A stretch of 64,000 nt of DNA from Silurus meridionalis (Eukaryota > Chordata > Actinopteri > Siluriformes > Siluridae): contig NC_060899.1 in NCBI RefSeq assembly GCF_014805685.1, forward strand, positions 12,969,454 through 13,033,453. The letters run 5' to 3'. Numbering within the stretch: the stretch's first letter is position 1; every line of letters starts with the position of its first letter. A model generated the notes under the pieces. That model did not search any database. It was given only the letters and a program-made list of their open reading frames with translations, and was not told the origin of the DNA. This document shows positions 22,928-34,195 of this stretch, piece by piece. The position numbers and the translations under genes are program-made.

Positions 22928-24474
22928 TTCTTCTTCTTCTTTCGGCTGCTCCCATTAGGGGTCGCCACAGCGGATCATCCGTCTCCATACCACCCTGTCC
23001 TCTACATCTGCCTCTTTCACACCAACTACCTGCATGTCTTCCCTCACCACATCCATGAACCTCCTCCTTGGCCTTCCTCTTTTCCTCCTACCTGGTGACT
23101 CCATCTTCAGCATTCTTCTACCAATATAATTCATGTCCCTTCTCTGCACATGTCCAAACCATCTCAATCTCGCCTCCCTCACCTTGTCACCAAAACATCC
23201 TACATGTGCTGTCCCTCTAATAAACTCATTTCTAATCTTGTCCATCCTCGTCACTCCCAACGAAAACCTTAACATCTTCAGCTCCGCTACCTCCAGCTCT
23301 GCCTCCTGCCTTTTACTCAATGCCACTGTCTCTAATCCATACAACATCGCAGGTCTCACCACAGTCCTATAAACTTTCCCTTTCATTCTTGCAGATACCC
23401 TACTATCACAAATCACTCCTGTCACTCTTCTCCACCCACTCCACCCTGCCTGCACTCTTTTCTTTACTTCTAACACACTCTCCATTACTTTGCACTGTTG
23501 ACCCCAGGTACCTGAACTCCTCCACCTTCTCCACCTCTTCTCCCTGCAACCGCATCACTCCACTGCCCTCCCTCTCATTCACACACATGTACTCTGTCTT
23601 ACTCCTACTGACTTTCATTCCCCTTCTCTCCAGCGCATATCTCCACCTCTCCAGGCTCTTCTCAACCTGCTCTCTACTCTCACCACAAATCACAATATCA
23701 TCTGCAAACATCATAGTCCAGGAGACTCCTGTCTGACCTCGTCCGTCAACCTGTCCATCACCACTGCAAACAGGAAAGGGCTCAGGGCCGATCCTTGATG
23801 CAGTCCAACCTTCACTCTGAACCAGTCTGTCGTACCTACTGCACACTTCACTGCCGTCACACTGTCCTCATACATGTCCTGCACCACCCTTACATACTTC
23901 TCTGACACACCTGACTTCCTCATACAATACCACAACTCCTCTCTTGGCACTCTGTCATACGCTTTCTCTAAATCCACAAATACACAATGCAATTCCTTCT
24001 GTCCTTCTCTATACTTCTCCATCAACATCCTCAAAGCAAATAAGGCATCTGTGGTGCTCTTCCTCGGCATGAAACCATACTGTTGCTCACAGATGGTCAC
24101 CTCTTCTCTCAGCCTGGCTTCCACTACTCTTTCCCATAACTTCATGGTGTGACTGATCAACTTAATTCCCCTGTAGTTACTGCAGGTCTGCACATCTCCC
24201 TTATGCTTAAAGATCGGTACCAGCACACTCCTTCTCCATTCCTCAGGCATCCTCTCCCCTTCCAGAATCCTGTTAAACAATCTGGTTAAAAACTCCACTG
24301 CCATCTCTCCTAAACATCTCCACGCCTCTACTGGTATGTCATCTGGTCCAACCGACTTTCCATTCTTCATCCTCTTAATCGCTGCTCTCACTTCCTCCTT
24401 ACTAATCCTATCTACATCCTGCTTCACCAACTCCACATCCTCCAACCTTCTCTCTCTGTGATTTTCCTCATTCA
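22928..24474 (-). mobile_element. RTE-clade non-LTR retrotransposon, 5'-truncated
   Basis: A 1547-bp minus-strand insertion bounded by perfect 18-bp target duplications. Its 5' end (24474) begins inside the coding region, so the endonuclease part is absent. The 3' end carries the coding terminus, a short untranslated block (complement of cccattaggggtcgccacag) and a (gaa)n tail. 5' truncation, a simple-repeat tail and a target duplication are the signature of target-primed reverse transcription. Clade assignment rests on the distinctive C-terminal block with RWFGHVQRR and GRRKRGRPRRRFMDVVRED, which I know from RTE-type fish LINEs. Confidence 0.9.
22955..24474 (-). pseudogene. RTE reverse transcriptase, broken ORF
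   Basis: Three minus-strand frames read in order. The first (24474 to about 23711) holds the fingers and palm: VGPDDIPVEAW, the NYRGI block, motif A VFVDLEKAYDRVP with its catalytic Asp, and motif B GLHQGSALSPFLFAVVMDRL. The second (about 23740 to 23406) holds motif C MFADDIVI with both Asp residues and an EFRYLGS block. The third (about 23485 to 22955) gives the RTE C-terminal domain ending in MIRCGDP. Joining them requires two frameshifts, near 23720 and 23480. In an intact element this protein also has an N-terminal apurinic-type endonuclease, missing here. The upstream Met at 24514 lies in host flanking DNA, so about 14 leading residues are not element sequence. The copy cannot retrotranspose. 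Confidence 0.9.
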
Positions 24475-24492
24475 ATTTACAAGTCAAGAAAC
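24475..24492. repeat. Target-site duplication, upstream copy
   Basis: atttacaagtcaagaaac, identical to 22910-22927. It marks the 5' junction of the RTE insertion. Confidence 0.95.
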
Positions 24493-27439
24493 AAACAATA
24501 TATATTCTGGACATAACCTGAGCAAAAACTATTCCTTATATGGTAATAAGACTTGCAACCAGAGATATGTGAGCCCAGACAAGAACATGCTGTATACATG
24601 TACTTACACTGTAACAACCCTTAGACATTGCACAGACACCACAGGGATGTGTGTTAAGTCCATCTCAATTTTAACGTAATTATAACTAAAAATGTATTTT
24701 TTCCGGTGTTACAGTTTTGTTACAGTTTCACACAGACAAGTGATAAACAGAGTCATCTCGAGTCTCTCATTGTAACTTTTCTTTTCTTTTCAATTGACCT
24801 GGACTGCATGACTGACTACAGTTAACAGCTGAGCCATTATTCCAACCCTGTCTGGGAATGAAAGGTATTAACACTGATTGAAAAACAAAATTGCACCCGC
24901 ATTACCTGGAGTAGTGAATGAGCTCTGTGTTAAATTGTTAGGAAGTAACTGCGCCAATATCGGGTGGGTGATTCCACAATGGAGCAACCTTTAGAATGCA
25001 AAATGAAATCGAAATTGACCGAATGTGGCTCAGTGTGGACAGTTATTTCAGAATTACTTCAAAATATAAGTTGAAATCTTTAGGTGGCCTAGAATTTTAA
25101 TATTCGATTTTGTTACAATTACAGAAACAATTCTAAAATGATTCTCACTGCATATTGATGCATCTTCAATTATGACAACTCTACACTTTTTAAGCAAACG
25201 TGAAACACTTTGCTTTGGCTCAAAATCCTTTGAGATAAAACTTAAACTTGACCCAGTTATCCACTTTGCCCTTTGAGTTATTTTTGAGCTAGCTTAGCAA
25301 TTTTGTAACACACAGCATGCTAGCTAGCCTATGCCCTTATACGTATTTTACCACAGGATTTGTGTAGACTCGTAGTCAAATATACAGTATTCAAAATGTA
25401 CACTTATTTAATCCCTTTAATCCAAATAATGTATTTGATTACCTCCTTAATATCTTTAATGTTGTTGAATTCAAGTCTAGGAAGAAACGTTTTCCTTTGT
25501 GTTTCCAGCCTAAAAATATCTTACTGTTATCTAAAGTTCAAAATAGCCCTATTGAACCTTGGAAAAGATCCTCTCCAGATAATGCAAGTCCTTAGAGGTT
25601 AAATCAGCAGAGTGATACAGGGATTCTGTCTAATACCTTTCCCGTGCCCTTTCATTCTTCAAAGTTGGCTTGACGGGGTTGTGTCGGGTTAAGATTAGCT
25701 CTGATATCCTAACAAAAACTCTGTTGTCCTTTAAAAAAGCTGCAGGTAGAACATCCTTGGGATTCTCCACATGTCCCATGTTGTTTGATAGATTCAGACT
25801 ATTTAATGATATATAAAGCAATTTTTTTATCATACCAAGAATTATTGATTACCTACTACCACAGAATTCAACACTTGCAAGCTCTGAAGTGCATTTTCTT
25901 TGCCTTGCATATATTTTCATAGTAATGAAAGCAAGGAACGTCCCATGGATCTGGCCAAACCTCAGGACAGACTGTTCCTGAAAAATGTTAATTTGGAATA
26001 AAATATTTTTTGTTTAGCACAGTTTGTTTTTGTGGAATAAAACGTCTTCTCTATGTCCATATGGGATTACACTTGTTTTTTCCTCCCTCCTTTCTCCAAA
26101 AAAAACATCCTTTTAGGTGGATTGGCTTCTATAAAAATCCACCATACATGTGAATACCTGTATGTAAGGGCATCTCAATAAATTGTAACCAATGTTCCCA
26201 GGACTGGGTTCAGATTAGATCATGATCCTGAAGTTATTTCTAATGCTAAAATAATTTCGATTTTCTTCATTTTTAACGCAGAGTTCTATATTTCTACAAA
26301 TCTCCCTTGTGACAAGGTCCATTGTTAAAAATGTGGAATTTAGACTACAGCTGGAAATGAATCAAATCAATCTCTAACATCTAGAAATCGATTTGCCTCT
26401 ATGACTTGCCTTTTTTATTTTTCAAACAGCAGCAATTAAAAAACATCTAAACTCACCTTTATTTATTAAAACACATTGTGTCATAAATAATTCATACAAA
26501 ATTGTCATTCATTCGCCTGAAAAATATTGCAGATGATTTCTCAGAATGCTAATTGTTGTTAAAAACTGTGTTTACTAAAAAACATACTAGCCCTTTTAAA
26601 CTAACAGCACCTACTGCCATTATAACACATTCATAAGTATTGCATATTATATAAAGCAACAATGCAGAAACTGTTCCAAGATCCAAGACTGTATTAAAGG
26701 TTTATACAACTTTGTCCTCACATGGATTTAAACAATACAACTATTAATTACAATTATTATTGTAATTATTAATTACAAAGTGACCATGAAACTTGTCATT
26801 TATTCTCATCTTGCAAGTTATTAGATTTAAAAAGGCACAAGGTATTGAACGCTCAGTTCATTTTTTTATTAAAACGATTATGAAGGCTCTTTCCATTACA
26901 TCTAATATATCAGCCAATACTGATTAATACTGATTAATGTGTTATCAAGGCAATGTCAAGGTAACACCCTTCCAATTTATTGTCCAAGGTGCAAGAAATG
27001 TCCAAGCTGTTAAAATCACCACCCACACACCATATATTTTTAGTCCCATTGATGACAGCATATATAAATATATACTTCAATTTAATTGCACCTGTCTTGC
27101 AACTTCAACCGAGATGATCCATCCTGAATGAAAGTGACTTTAATTCCTAAGGTAACATGAGGTGTATTTGAAGCGGGTGAACACGTGATTGAAATGGAAA
27201 CTGACAAAGACAGCTCGGGAAGGTGAAGAAAATCATCAGGCGTTCAAGAGAGCATGAAAAACCGAAGTGTCACCGAGCTGTATTGCTCTGGCAGCGACCT
27301 TAATGCCTGCCACCTCTGACTTCTCACGCTCAATTCGCATCAGTCAGGACAAAGTTTTCAATTGAACCAACATGGCTGTGTTACAATGCCACACACTCAG
27401 GAAACACTATAAAGGTATATATAGCAAGAGTTATCACTT
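24493..27439. other. Non-genic stretch
   Basis: About 2.9 kb of AT-rich DNA without a recognisable gene. A 38-bp near-palindrome, tacaattattattgtaatta region at about 26748-26777, is simple AT sequence. No clear transposon ends. Confidence 0.5.
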
Positions 27440-27715
27440 TGGGCCAATGATAATGCTTTTATTGTCATTTCAACCCTGTATAGTTGTGTACACAGCGAAA
27501 TGAGACATCGTTCCTCTGGAACTTTGGTGCTACATAAAACAGCATAAACCAACATAGAGCTACATAACAGAATACAGAGGAACAACAGAAGGACTAAAGT
27601 AAGTGTCCTCATCACATAAAGTGCATCGTGTGCAACCTGGTGTAAACAGTGCAAGACAAGACAGTGCAAAAGACAACACAAGACAGTGTAGGACAAATAC
27701 ACAAAACACTACATT
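27440..27715. repeat. Fish dispersed repeat ('gcgaaatgagac' family)
   Basis: The run ttttattgtcatttcaaccc, acacagcgaaatgagacatc, gttcctctggaactttggtg, ctacataaaacagcataaac and 'cagtgcaagacaagacagtg' is the layout of a common fish repeat that I recognise from memory; the superfamily is uncertain. Only one copy is seen in this window. The open frames across it are incidental. Confidence 0.5.
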
Positions 27716-28181
27716 TTGGTATAATCAATAGTATGGGTACTACATTAAAAGTAATCCCTACAGACAGAAATAATGCTGTTTTACACCCTTCCCAATGGAA
27801 TACAGCAGCTAGAATCAATACATTTCTGCTAAAACTTCAGCAACACATACAGCTAATACTTTATGAATGACCAGCCAGAGCTCAATGTCAAGGAGAAATA
27901 CTAGGTACCAGAAGCACTAGGAAAAAATATCTAATCATAGGATCTTTAGCCTTTGCTCAAATTAGCCTTCTAAACCTTTCATGACCTGATAAAATTAAAT
28001 ATTTGCTCCTGGATTGTTTCCTGGACCTCTACAAAATCAGGCTATTAATAATTAACGTAGCGTTCATGAGGAAAAAGTTTATCTTGAATGTAAAGTTGTA
28101 ATTCATTAGATATAATAGAAGAATCGTTTATAACTATGAAACCAGATAAATTAGCTTTTACTGTCTTTTTTATTAGCATAA

Positions 28182-28198
28182 CTTTCTTTCTTTCTTTT

Positions 28199-28285
<87 letters not shown>
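28182..28285. repeat. (CTTT)n microsatellite
   Basis: About 26 tetranucleotide units, interrupted once near 28188-28192. It forms a pure polypyrimidine tract. Confidence 0.97.
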
Positions 28286-29364
28286 CCAATCAGAAGTTGT
28301 GAATAGCCAATTTCAACCTCAGGCTGTATGCATGTTGGATTTTTGCTGGATTGTTGTTAACTTGAGGTTGCAATTCATAATTCCTTACCTCTGACCAGGA
28401 TAAAACAAATGGAATGCCCTTTCAACTTGGAATTTCTACTCAGGAACCCAGAGTAGTTCCCTGAAGATCAAAACTGAAACTAAACCCAAAATATCTGTCA
28501 AAATATGAAGTGTTACACTTAAGATCAATCAACATACATGCATAATTACATTTACAACGTTGGCTATGTACATATACATCACTCATTACAGTTAGCAGGC
28601 GATTTTGCTGCAAACACTGTTTTTTTCCGCAATTTGGATTGCTGCGATTAAGAAAATGTATGCCATTCCAAATTTTTTACTTCCAAGGTAAGTCAAATGC
28701 AGCATTCACAACATTTATTGAAGGCAAGTGTGTGTATGCAGCAGCATGTTTGAACAATGCTAGTTTTTTGTTGTTGTTGCCTGTACTTTAGATTCTCAGG
28801 CATACATTTAGAACTATACCTGCTTTGATTAATGACACTGCTGGATCCAAGATGATTATAATTTGAATATTACATACAGCTAAGAAAGAAGATCCAAGTG
28901 TGTAAAGCACAATTTGACACAAAGTGACAAAGAGAACATCAGCCCTCACACTGCTGCCTATGTGGTGTGTGTTAACCTTGAGAAAAAGACTGACAGTGTG
29001 TGACTCAACACATCAAAAAGCCTTAATAACCCGCTTCTGTAGCTGCATGAGCTGAAAAACCAGACTTGTTCCAGACTTTTTCGAGACTCTCTATCTGCAT
29101 GTAATAGCATATATGGCATAACCACTAGGAGCTGTAAAGCAGGTGGTCATTAGAGGTCATCCAGAGTGGCACGGTGGGCGAAGACGACAGCTTTGAATCC
29201 ATGGCTGTCTGACTGAGCTGATTTGGTGCTCATTAACCAAGAAGAACTCCTGACTAGTCAGCAGAAAACTTTACACAGCTAATGGAACTTTCAGACGTTA
29301 ATAAAGAAGAGCAATATTAAATTAACCATGCGAAAAATCAAGCCTGATGAAACTTTATTGCTTA
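28286..29364. other. Non-genic spacer
   Basis: No gene or defined element recognised. Confidence 0.45.
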
Positions 29365-29855
29365 CAGTGCCAGTCAAAAGTTTTATTGTTTTTGAGAGAC
29401 ACACGATTTTTCCTATTGTTTTTATGTAACAAACTCAGTGATTTAATGGTATTTTTTATCAAACCTTATGTAGCATGTATATAAAGTTTTTGTTTATATT
29501 TGGAGAACATGCTAACTTTTTATAAGAATGTATGTTAAATGCAGGTCAAATAGTAAAATGTAGGTGAAATGAATACTGACCCAACATGGCTACCATTCCA
29601 TATTTCATCAAAATGCAATTTAAGATGCAGCTAATTGAAAACAATTTCACTATACAACAACACAATGACCCCAAAGCAGGTATCTAAGCTCTTTATTAAC
29701 TGTATAGAGAGCAAACAGTTAAACTGGATCACTAGGTCAAAACGAAATATCCAAATATTTAAAAAGAAAGAAATGAACTCTTCTTTGTTTGGAGAAATGA
29801 ACTGCGTAGATGCCAAGAGTGTGTTAAGCTGTTATTCATGCTAAAGTGGGAATTC
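29365..29855 (+). mobile_element. Tc1-like transposon, internally eroded
   Basis: The left end cagtgccagtcaaaagtttt follows a TA (29363-29364) and is the same class of inverted repeat as at 6467. Inside are coding remnants in plus orientation: caacaacacaatgaccccaa (about 29656), which encodes QQHNDPK, a decayed form of the QQDNDPK motif carrying the second catalytic Asp. Further on, gatgccaagagtgtgttaag (29809) matches the C-terminal 'MPRVCKAV' region. Most of the gene and the right end are gone. Confidence 0.7.
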
Positions 29856-30210
29856 ACTGTTTGGTACGTACCACGGGTTTTAAGTCGATGTGCGGTTAAA
29901 TTTTGGTACAGATGGGGGAGGAAAAGCAAAACATAAGATTGCTTGTCATTTTTTATTAACACAGTTTATTAATAATAACATCATAACAACAGTTTACATT
30001 TAAAAAAATGTTTTCAATAAAATGCCTGCTTGGTTAAATAATAAAATAAATAATATTTTATAATAAAAAAAATTAATAAATCAAATCAAATCTTTTTTTA
30101 TTATATTGATTATATAGAGTAATTGATTAAATAAAATTAAATAAATGGAAACATTTAATTCAATAGTTTACATATGTTAGACCCCGATTGGGTAATACAG
30201 ATGTGCATGT

Positions 30211-30212
<2 letters not shown>

Positions 30213-30260
<48 letters not shown>
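30213..30260. repeat. (GT)n microsatellite
   Basis: 24 GT units. Confidence 0.98.
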
Positions 30261-30263
<3 letters not shown>

Positions 30264-31972
30264 CGTGTGCTAGTGGTATGGATTCTTTAGCTTTTTCAAG
30301 CATGCACAAAACAAATCTTATGTACAAAGTGTACAAAGTGAGTAGCCACAGGGAAACTGCATTTTATCTATTTAAAATGTTTCTACCCTTGGAATTATAA
30401 CCTTGGTATACCTTGGTATTTTTGAAGTTTAATAATAATAATCAATTTTTTAAAATGCACTCAAAGTGCTAGACAGAGAATCTTAACAAACTTAATACAT
30501 TGCTGATGGAACTCTGGATTTTAACTATGTTCCATGCATAAAAGATTGCATTTGGTATATACTGTATGTGTACGAATATGTATATGTACACCCCTAATAT
30601 ATATTATATACCTATGTCAAAGTAAATCTTTTTACAATTAAATTAACAAAGGAACATGCATATGCATGTGGGATTTAATGAATTAAATTCAGAATATAAA
30701 TCATACTTAGACAGAAGAAGAAAACTTGGACCTACAAAGATTCACTATTTGGACTAAAGATTAAAATACAACAGGGCATGCTGTTACACCAAAAGGTTTT
30801 TAAATTATTCAAATATTTTATTACCTAAGAAAAATATGACTTTTTATTTATTTTACTAATTAATATTGTGGAACATCCATGTGTCAAGTGTGGGAATAAT
30901 CTAATTAAAGGGCAAATATAATACTATTGAGTATTAACAAGAGCTAAGAATAAAAAAAAGAAAAAAAAAGAGATTGCATGAGTTGATCATCGTCACAAGA
31001 TCATAGAGAGAAAGTGTGACTAAAAGAGTGCATTGCTTAATGGTCCTATAAAAAAAAGATGTATGACTCAAGATATCATTTTCTCTCCGTACTACTGAAA
31101 CAACAGGAGGTGAAATGCATTAGTTTTCTGTCTAACAGAGAAGTCAGGGTGCTGCTGATTTGTTTTGTCTTGTGCTTTTGTCTATGTCGTGGCCCCGTGC
31201 TTTTGTTTCAGCACTAGACCTGTCCACCGCCATCCTGTCTCATCATTGGTTTATTACCCTAATGTGTTCGGCTGTTTTGTGTTTCACTTTGAGTTATTTC
31301 TCTCTATCTACTGTTTCTTTGTCTCATCTCATAGCAAAGACTCAATGACAGTAATCTTGCGTTTCTGAGCTTTTTTTTGCGTGCTATTTCTAGCTAGATG
31401 CCCTGGGTTTGACCTCACTGAATTTAGGCTATCCTAGTTTTAATGATATCTGCCTGTTCTCCTAAGCATTCTATGAGCTTTGTGTATGGCTTCTGTCTTT
31501 AAAAAGAAATGATAATAATAATTCGACCCTTCAATTATAGTGAAGTAAATATTCCGGTTTACGCAATTCTCATTTAAGGGAAACTCTTCACGAAAAAAAG
31601 CTGGATTGCACCTTTAAATCATGAGATAGAGCATCCTTGCAAACAGAGGCGCATTTTCTATTAGTCTGCCATTTAACAACAGCCACTTGAACCCTACCAA
31701 AAACGAAGTCACAGCTGCTTAGTGACAAATAGGCTTCAGATAATAGCAATTTATTGAATGTCTCACAAACACACATACACACAAGCTCATATACTCTCAG
31801 CTAGAACACATTCTTCTCATAAAGAAGGTGCAGAGCTCTGGGGTACAAGTGCCAAGAGGGATACGTACACCTTGGGGGGAGGTCGACCTGAGAAAAACAA
31901 ACCTACTGGTGAGACGAAAAACAGAGACAAGAGTTTTTCATTACATAGCAAAGGGAGAGAAAAGTGACGGGG

Positions 31973-31976
<4 letters not shown>
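30261..31976. other. Non-genic stretch upstream of the candidate exon
   Basis: AT-rich up to about 31.1 kb, then more balanced. No splice-bounded open frame that I can support. Overlapping frames at 31160-31368 lack protein features. Confidence 0.45.

Positions 31977-32010
<34 letters not shown>
31977..32010. repeat. (TG)n microsatellite
   Basis: 17 TG units, about 420 bp upstream of the candidate coding exon. Confidence 0.97.
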
Positions 32011-32013
<3 letters not shown>

Positions 32014-32193
32014 ACACTCCACTCCACACGACTTCATCGCACTGCTGGTCTCATCTGTTGCGTCCCCATTGTTGAGCTCCAGATTTTAATGTGATGCAAC
32101 AATCCTTGCTTCTGGGACACCCGAGGGCACAAATGAATCATTAAGCCCACGCATTCGCGCACATACACTTATTGTATCCACTCACGCACCCAC

Positions 32194-32206
<13 letters not shown>

Positions 32207-32227
<21 letters not shown>
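32207..32227. repeat. (CA)n run
   Basis: About ten CA units in a longer CA-rich stretch (32161-32270) immediately upstream of the GC-rich exon. Confidence 0.9.
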
Positions 32228-32433
32228 GTACTGCACAGTCTTTGTACGCACACAATCACTGACACACTCATATCTCGGTGCTGAAGATGTTCTGGCACAC
32301 ACGCTCAGAGACATCTACTTGAGAGACAGCCCAGCGCTCATGTGGACACGAGGGTGCAGCTCTGCGAGCTCGTGTGTACCGATCCCTCCGGAGGAGCCCG
32401 TCACGGCGCCACGCTGAGGATGCGTCTAGGAGC

Positions 32434-32590
32434 ATGAGCGCCGTCGGCAAGGAGCATGACATGGTGTGTGAGAAGGCGGTGGCCCTTCTAACTGACCTCT
32501 GCATGCACGAGAGCCCCCTGTTAGAGCACAAGACCTGCGAGGAGTTCCTCTACCTCATCAACAACCAGGACTACAGCCTAAACCAACCCG
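32434..32590 (+). CDS. Candidate first coding exon of an unidentified protein
   Basis: The frame opens at ATG 32434 (context agcATGa, A at -3) and encodes MSAVGKEHDMVCEKAVALLT, then DLCMHESPLLEHKTCEEFLY and LINNQDYSLNQP. It reaches CCCG|GTAAAGTG, a good donor, with the intron in phase 1 after 52 codons. GC is high at third positions (GCC, GTC, GGC, AAG, GAG, CTC, AAC, CAG), unlike the AT-rich surroundings, and the upstream 100 bp are CpG-rich, as expected of a first exon. An in-frame Met at 32374 would add 20 Arg/Ser-rich residues; I prefer the downstream Met because the extension looks like untranslated leader. The peptide is predicted helical, with three Cys, no signal peptide and no membrane segment. 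I do not recognise the family. It could also be an internal exon with an unseen acceptor, or a retained fragment of a pseudogene. Confidence 0.55.
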
Positions 32591-33049
32591 GTAAAGTGCC
32601 TTTATTATTCAACTCTATTTTTTTCACTAACCACATATTCATTGAGAAACACTTTTTATCTCACATGGATGCAGGATGTATAAATTCCACATGCCAAATA
32701 ATTCTCTTTTATCTCAACATTATGTCAAATTTGGGGAGCTGCCAAACATGCTGTTCTGTAGACACTTAGTGTTTCAGTCTGTGCGGGACAAGTACCGATG
32801 GCTGCATTCGTGGTCTTTATACCCTGTACACATTGTGTATATACTCTATACACTTTAATATGTCAGTATGATTTCTAACATCTATTCATATAATACGTTG
32901 TAACCTCAAGGCATTAAAGGCTACCAACAGAAGCCCAGTGCTCTGAATTCCACCATTCAATGGCAGTAATTTGCAATAAGCAAACATCTAAATGTGGAGT
33001 CACTCATCCACTTTAAAAGCTTTATTCTTGTAAGGATCATGGTGGATCT
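32591..33049 (+). other. Start of putative intron
   Basis: Directly after the donor at 32591 the sequence becomes AT-rich and non-coding. No second exon was recognised before the window end. Confidence 0.4.
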
Positions 33050-33120
33050 ACAGCGTTTCCTTGGAAGTCTGGGTGCAAAGCAGGAATACAGCCTGGACGG
33101 GACACCGGGCTCTTGTGGGA
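33050..33120 (-). repeat. Fragment of the dispersed repeat seen at 10.1 kb
   Basis: ctgggtgcaaagcaggaata followed by cagcctggacgggacacc is the reverse-orientation counterpart of the tgtattcctgtttcat part of the family at 10010-10225. It explains the short GC-richer frame at 32994-33179, which should not be taken as an exon. Confidence 0.5.
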
Positions 33121-33539
33121 AACTGAAGAGACACGTTTTCAGGAAGGTGAGATGGAGGTGGCTCAATGAGAACCTGTGAAACTCCACCTAACGCTTAAAG
33201 TTAATGGTATAAAAAGGTATAATTAGGAATCTATTGCATTATTACATTACAAATATTTTTGCAGCCTTACTATGAACTTCATTGGTAGCTTCCAGACGTT
33301 GCTCTTCTTAAAACCTTTCTACAGGGAAGCCATCTCTTCTATGAATCTACATAGATCCTTTATTGTATTGGTAACCAGGCTGAACGTTGTCCTGACTGGA
33401 AGTAAAACCATAGCAGAGCAGATCCTTAGTCGTGGCTTATCCAATCATATGCATTTTTAAAAATGATTATTCAGACTGCATATTAGAATGAGAAAAGTTT
33501 TGTCCTGGATGGAACCTTTTTTCCCCTAATAAATGTATA

Positions 33540-33881
33540 CAGGTAGTCCCTAACTTACGATGGAGATGCATTCCGATGACTTGGAAATATTGTAAGCCAA
33601 GACATGGCCAAGCTTACCCAGGAGTCTTAAAGAATGGTGATCAGTAGGGGGCAGTATACTGTAATAAGTTATTAATTTAACAAATTGCAGTGCATTATTT
33701 AACAAAACAGAGCAATTACCATTACCTTACAGGGCATGTGAATGAGTGCCGGGTCACTAGTAGAGGGCGGAGCATCTGCTGCTGCATTTGCCTGTCGCAC
33801 AAAATTGTAACTACTTTTACAATTTTGCTGTATCACTATCGTTAGCGTAAGATCGGAAAATAGTAACTCGGGGACTACCTG
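33540..33881. mobile_element. Complete pogo/Tigger-like MITE
   Basis: The left end is caggtagtccctaacttacg and the right end, complemented, is caggtagtccccgagttact. TA flanks both sides (33538-33539 and 33882-33883). It is 342 bp long with no coding capacity. Termini of the CAGGTAGTCCC type with a TA duplication are characteristic of pogo/Tigger-related miniature elements. Confidence 0.85.
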
Positions 33882-34050
33882 TATTTAAATATGATCTGAC
33901 TCCAAGTTAATTATAAAGAACAAGAAAGTTTGTGTTGTATTTTTTATTAATACACTGGTAAGAAGGGTTGCCAGAGTTGTGCTTTTTTTAAAAAACAAAC
34001 CAAAAAAACCCCTGAACAAACCCCCCATCAGATTGCTAATTGTGCTCGAA

Positions 34051-34195
34051 TTGGACTGGAACAAGTCCAACTCTTGCGTTATGCACCTGCGACCTTGTCC
34101 CTGTACACTTTTACTAGAAATTGGACTGGAACAAGTCTAGAATTGGATCAAATCCAAATGTAGTAAAAAGTGTACGGGAACGAGGTCGCAGGTGT
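34051..34195. repeat. Hairpin-forming inverted repeat with nested direct repeat
   Basis: Arm 1 (34084-34116, cacctgcgaccttgtccctg...) pairs with arm 2 (34161-34194) over about 34 bp, with three mismatches, all transitions, and one single-base gap. The 44-bp loop contains ttggactggaacaagtc (34121-34137). An identical 17-mer lies outside arm 1 at 34051-34067, 70 bp upstream. The first copy extends into a small palindrome, ttggact...agtccaa. No known element or gene matches. Confidence 0.85.

Noticed and set aside
26160..26195. 'catctcaataaattgtaa' as a transposon end
   Set aside because: Similar to a motif in some fish repeats, but too short and alone.
32994..33179. Second exon of the candidate gene
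   Set aside because: Its GC-richer core matches a dispersed repeat also seen at 10.1 kb, in reverse orientation.
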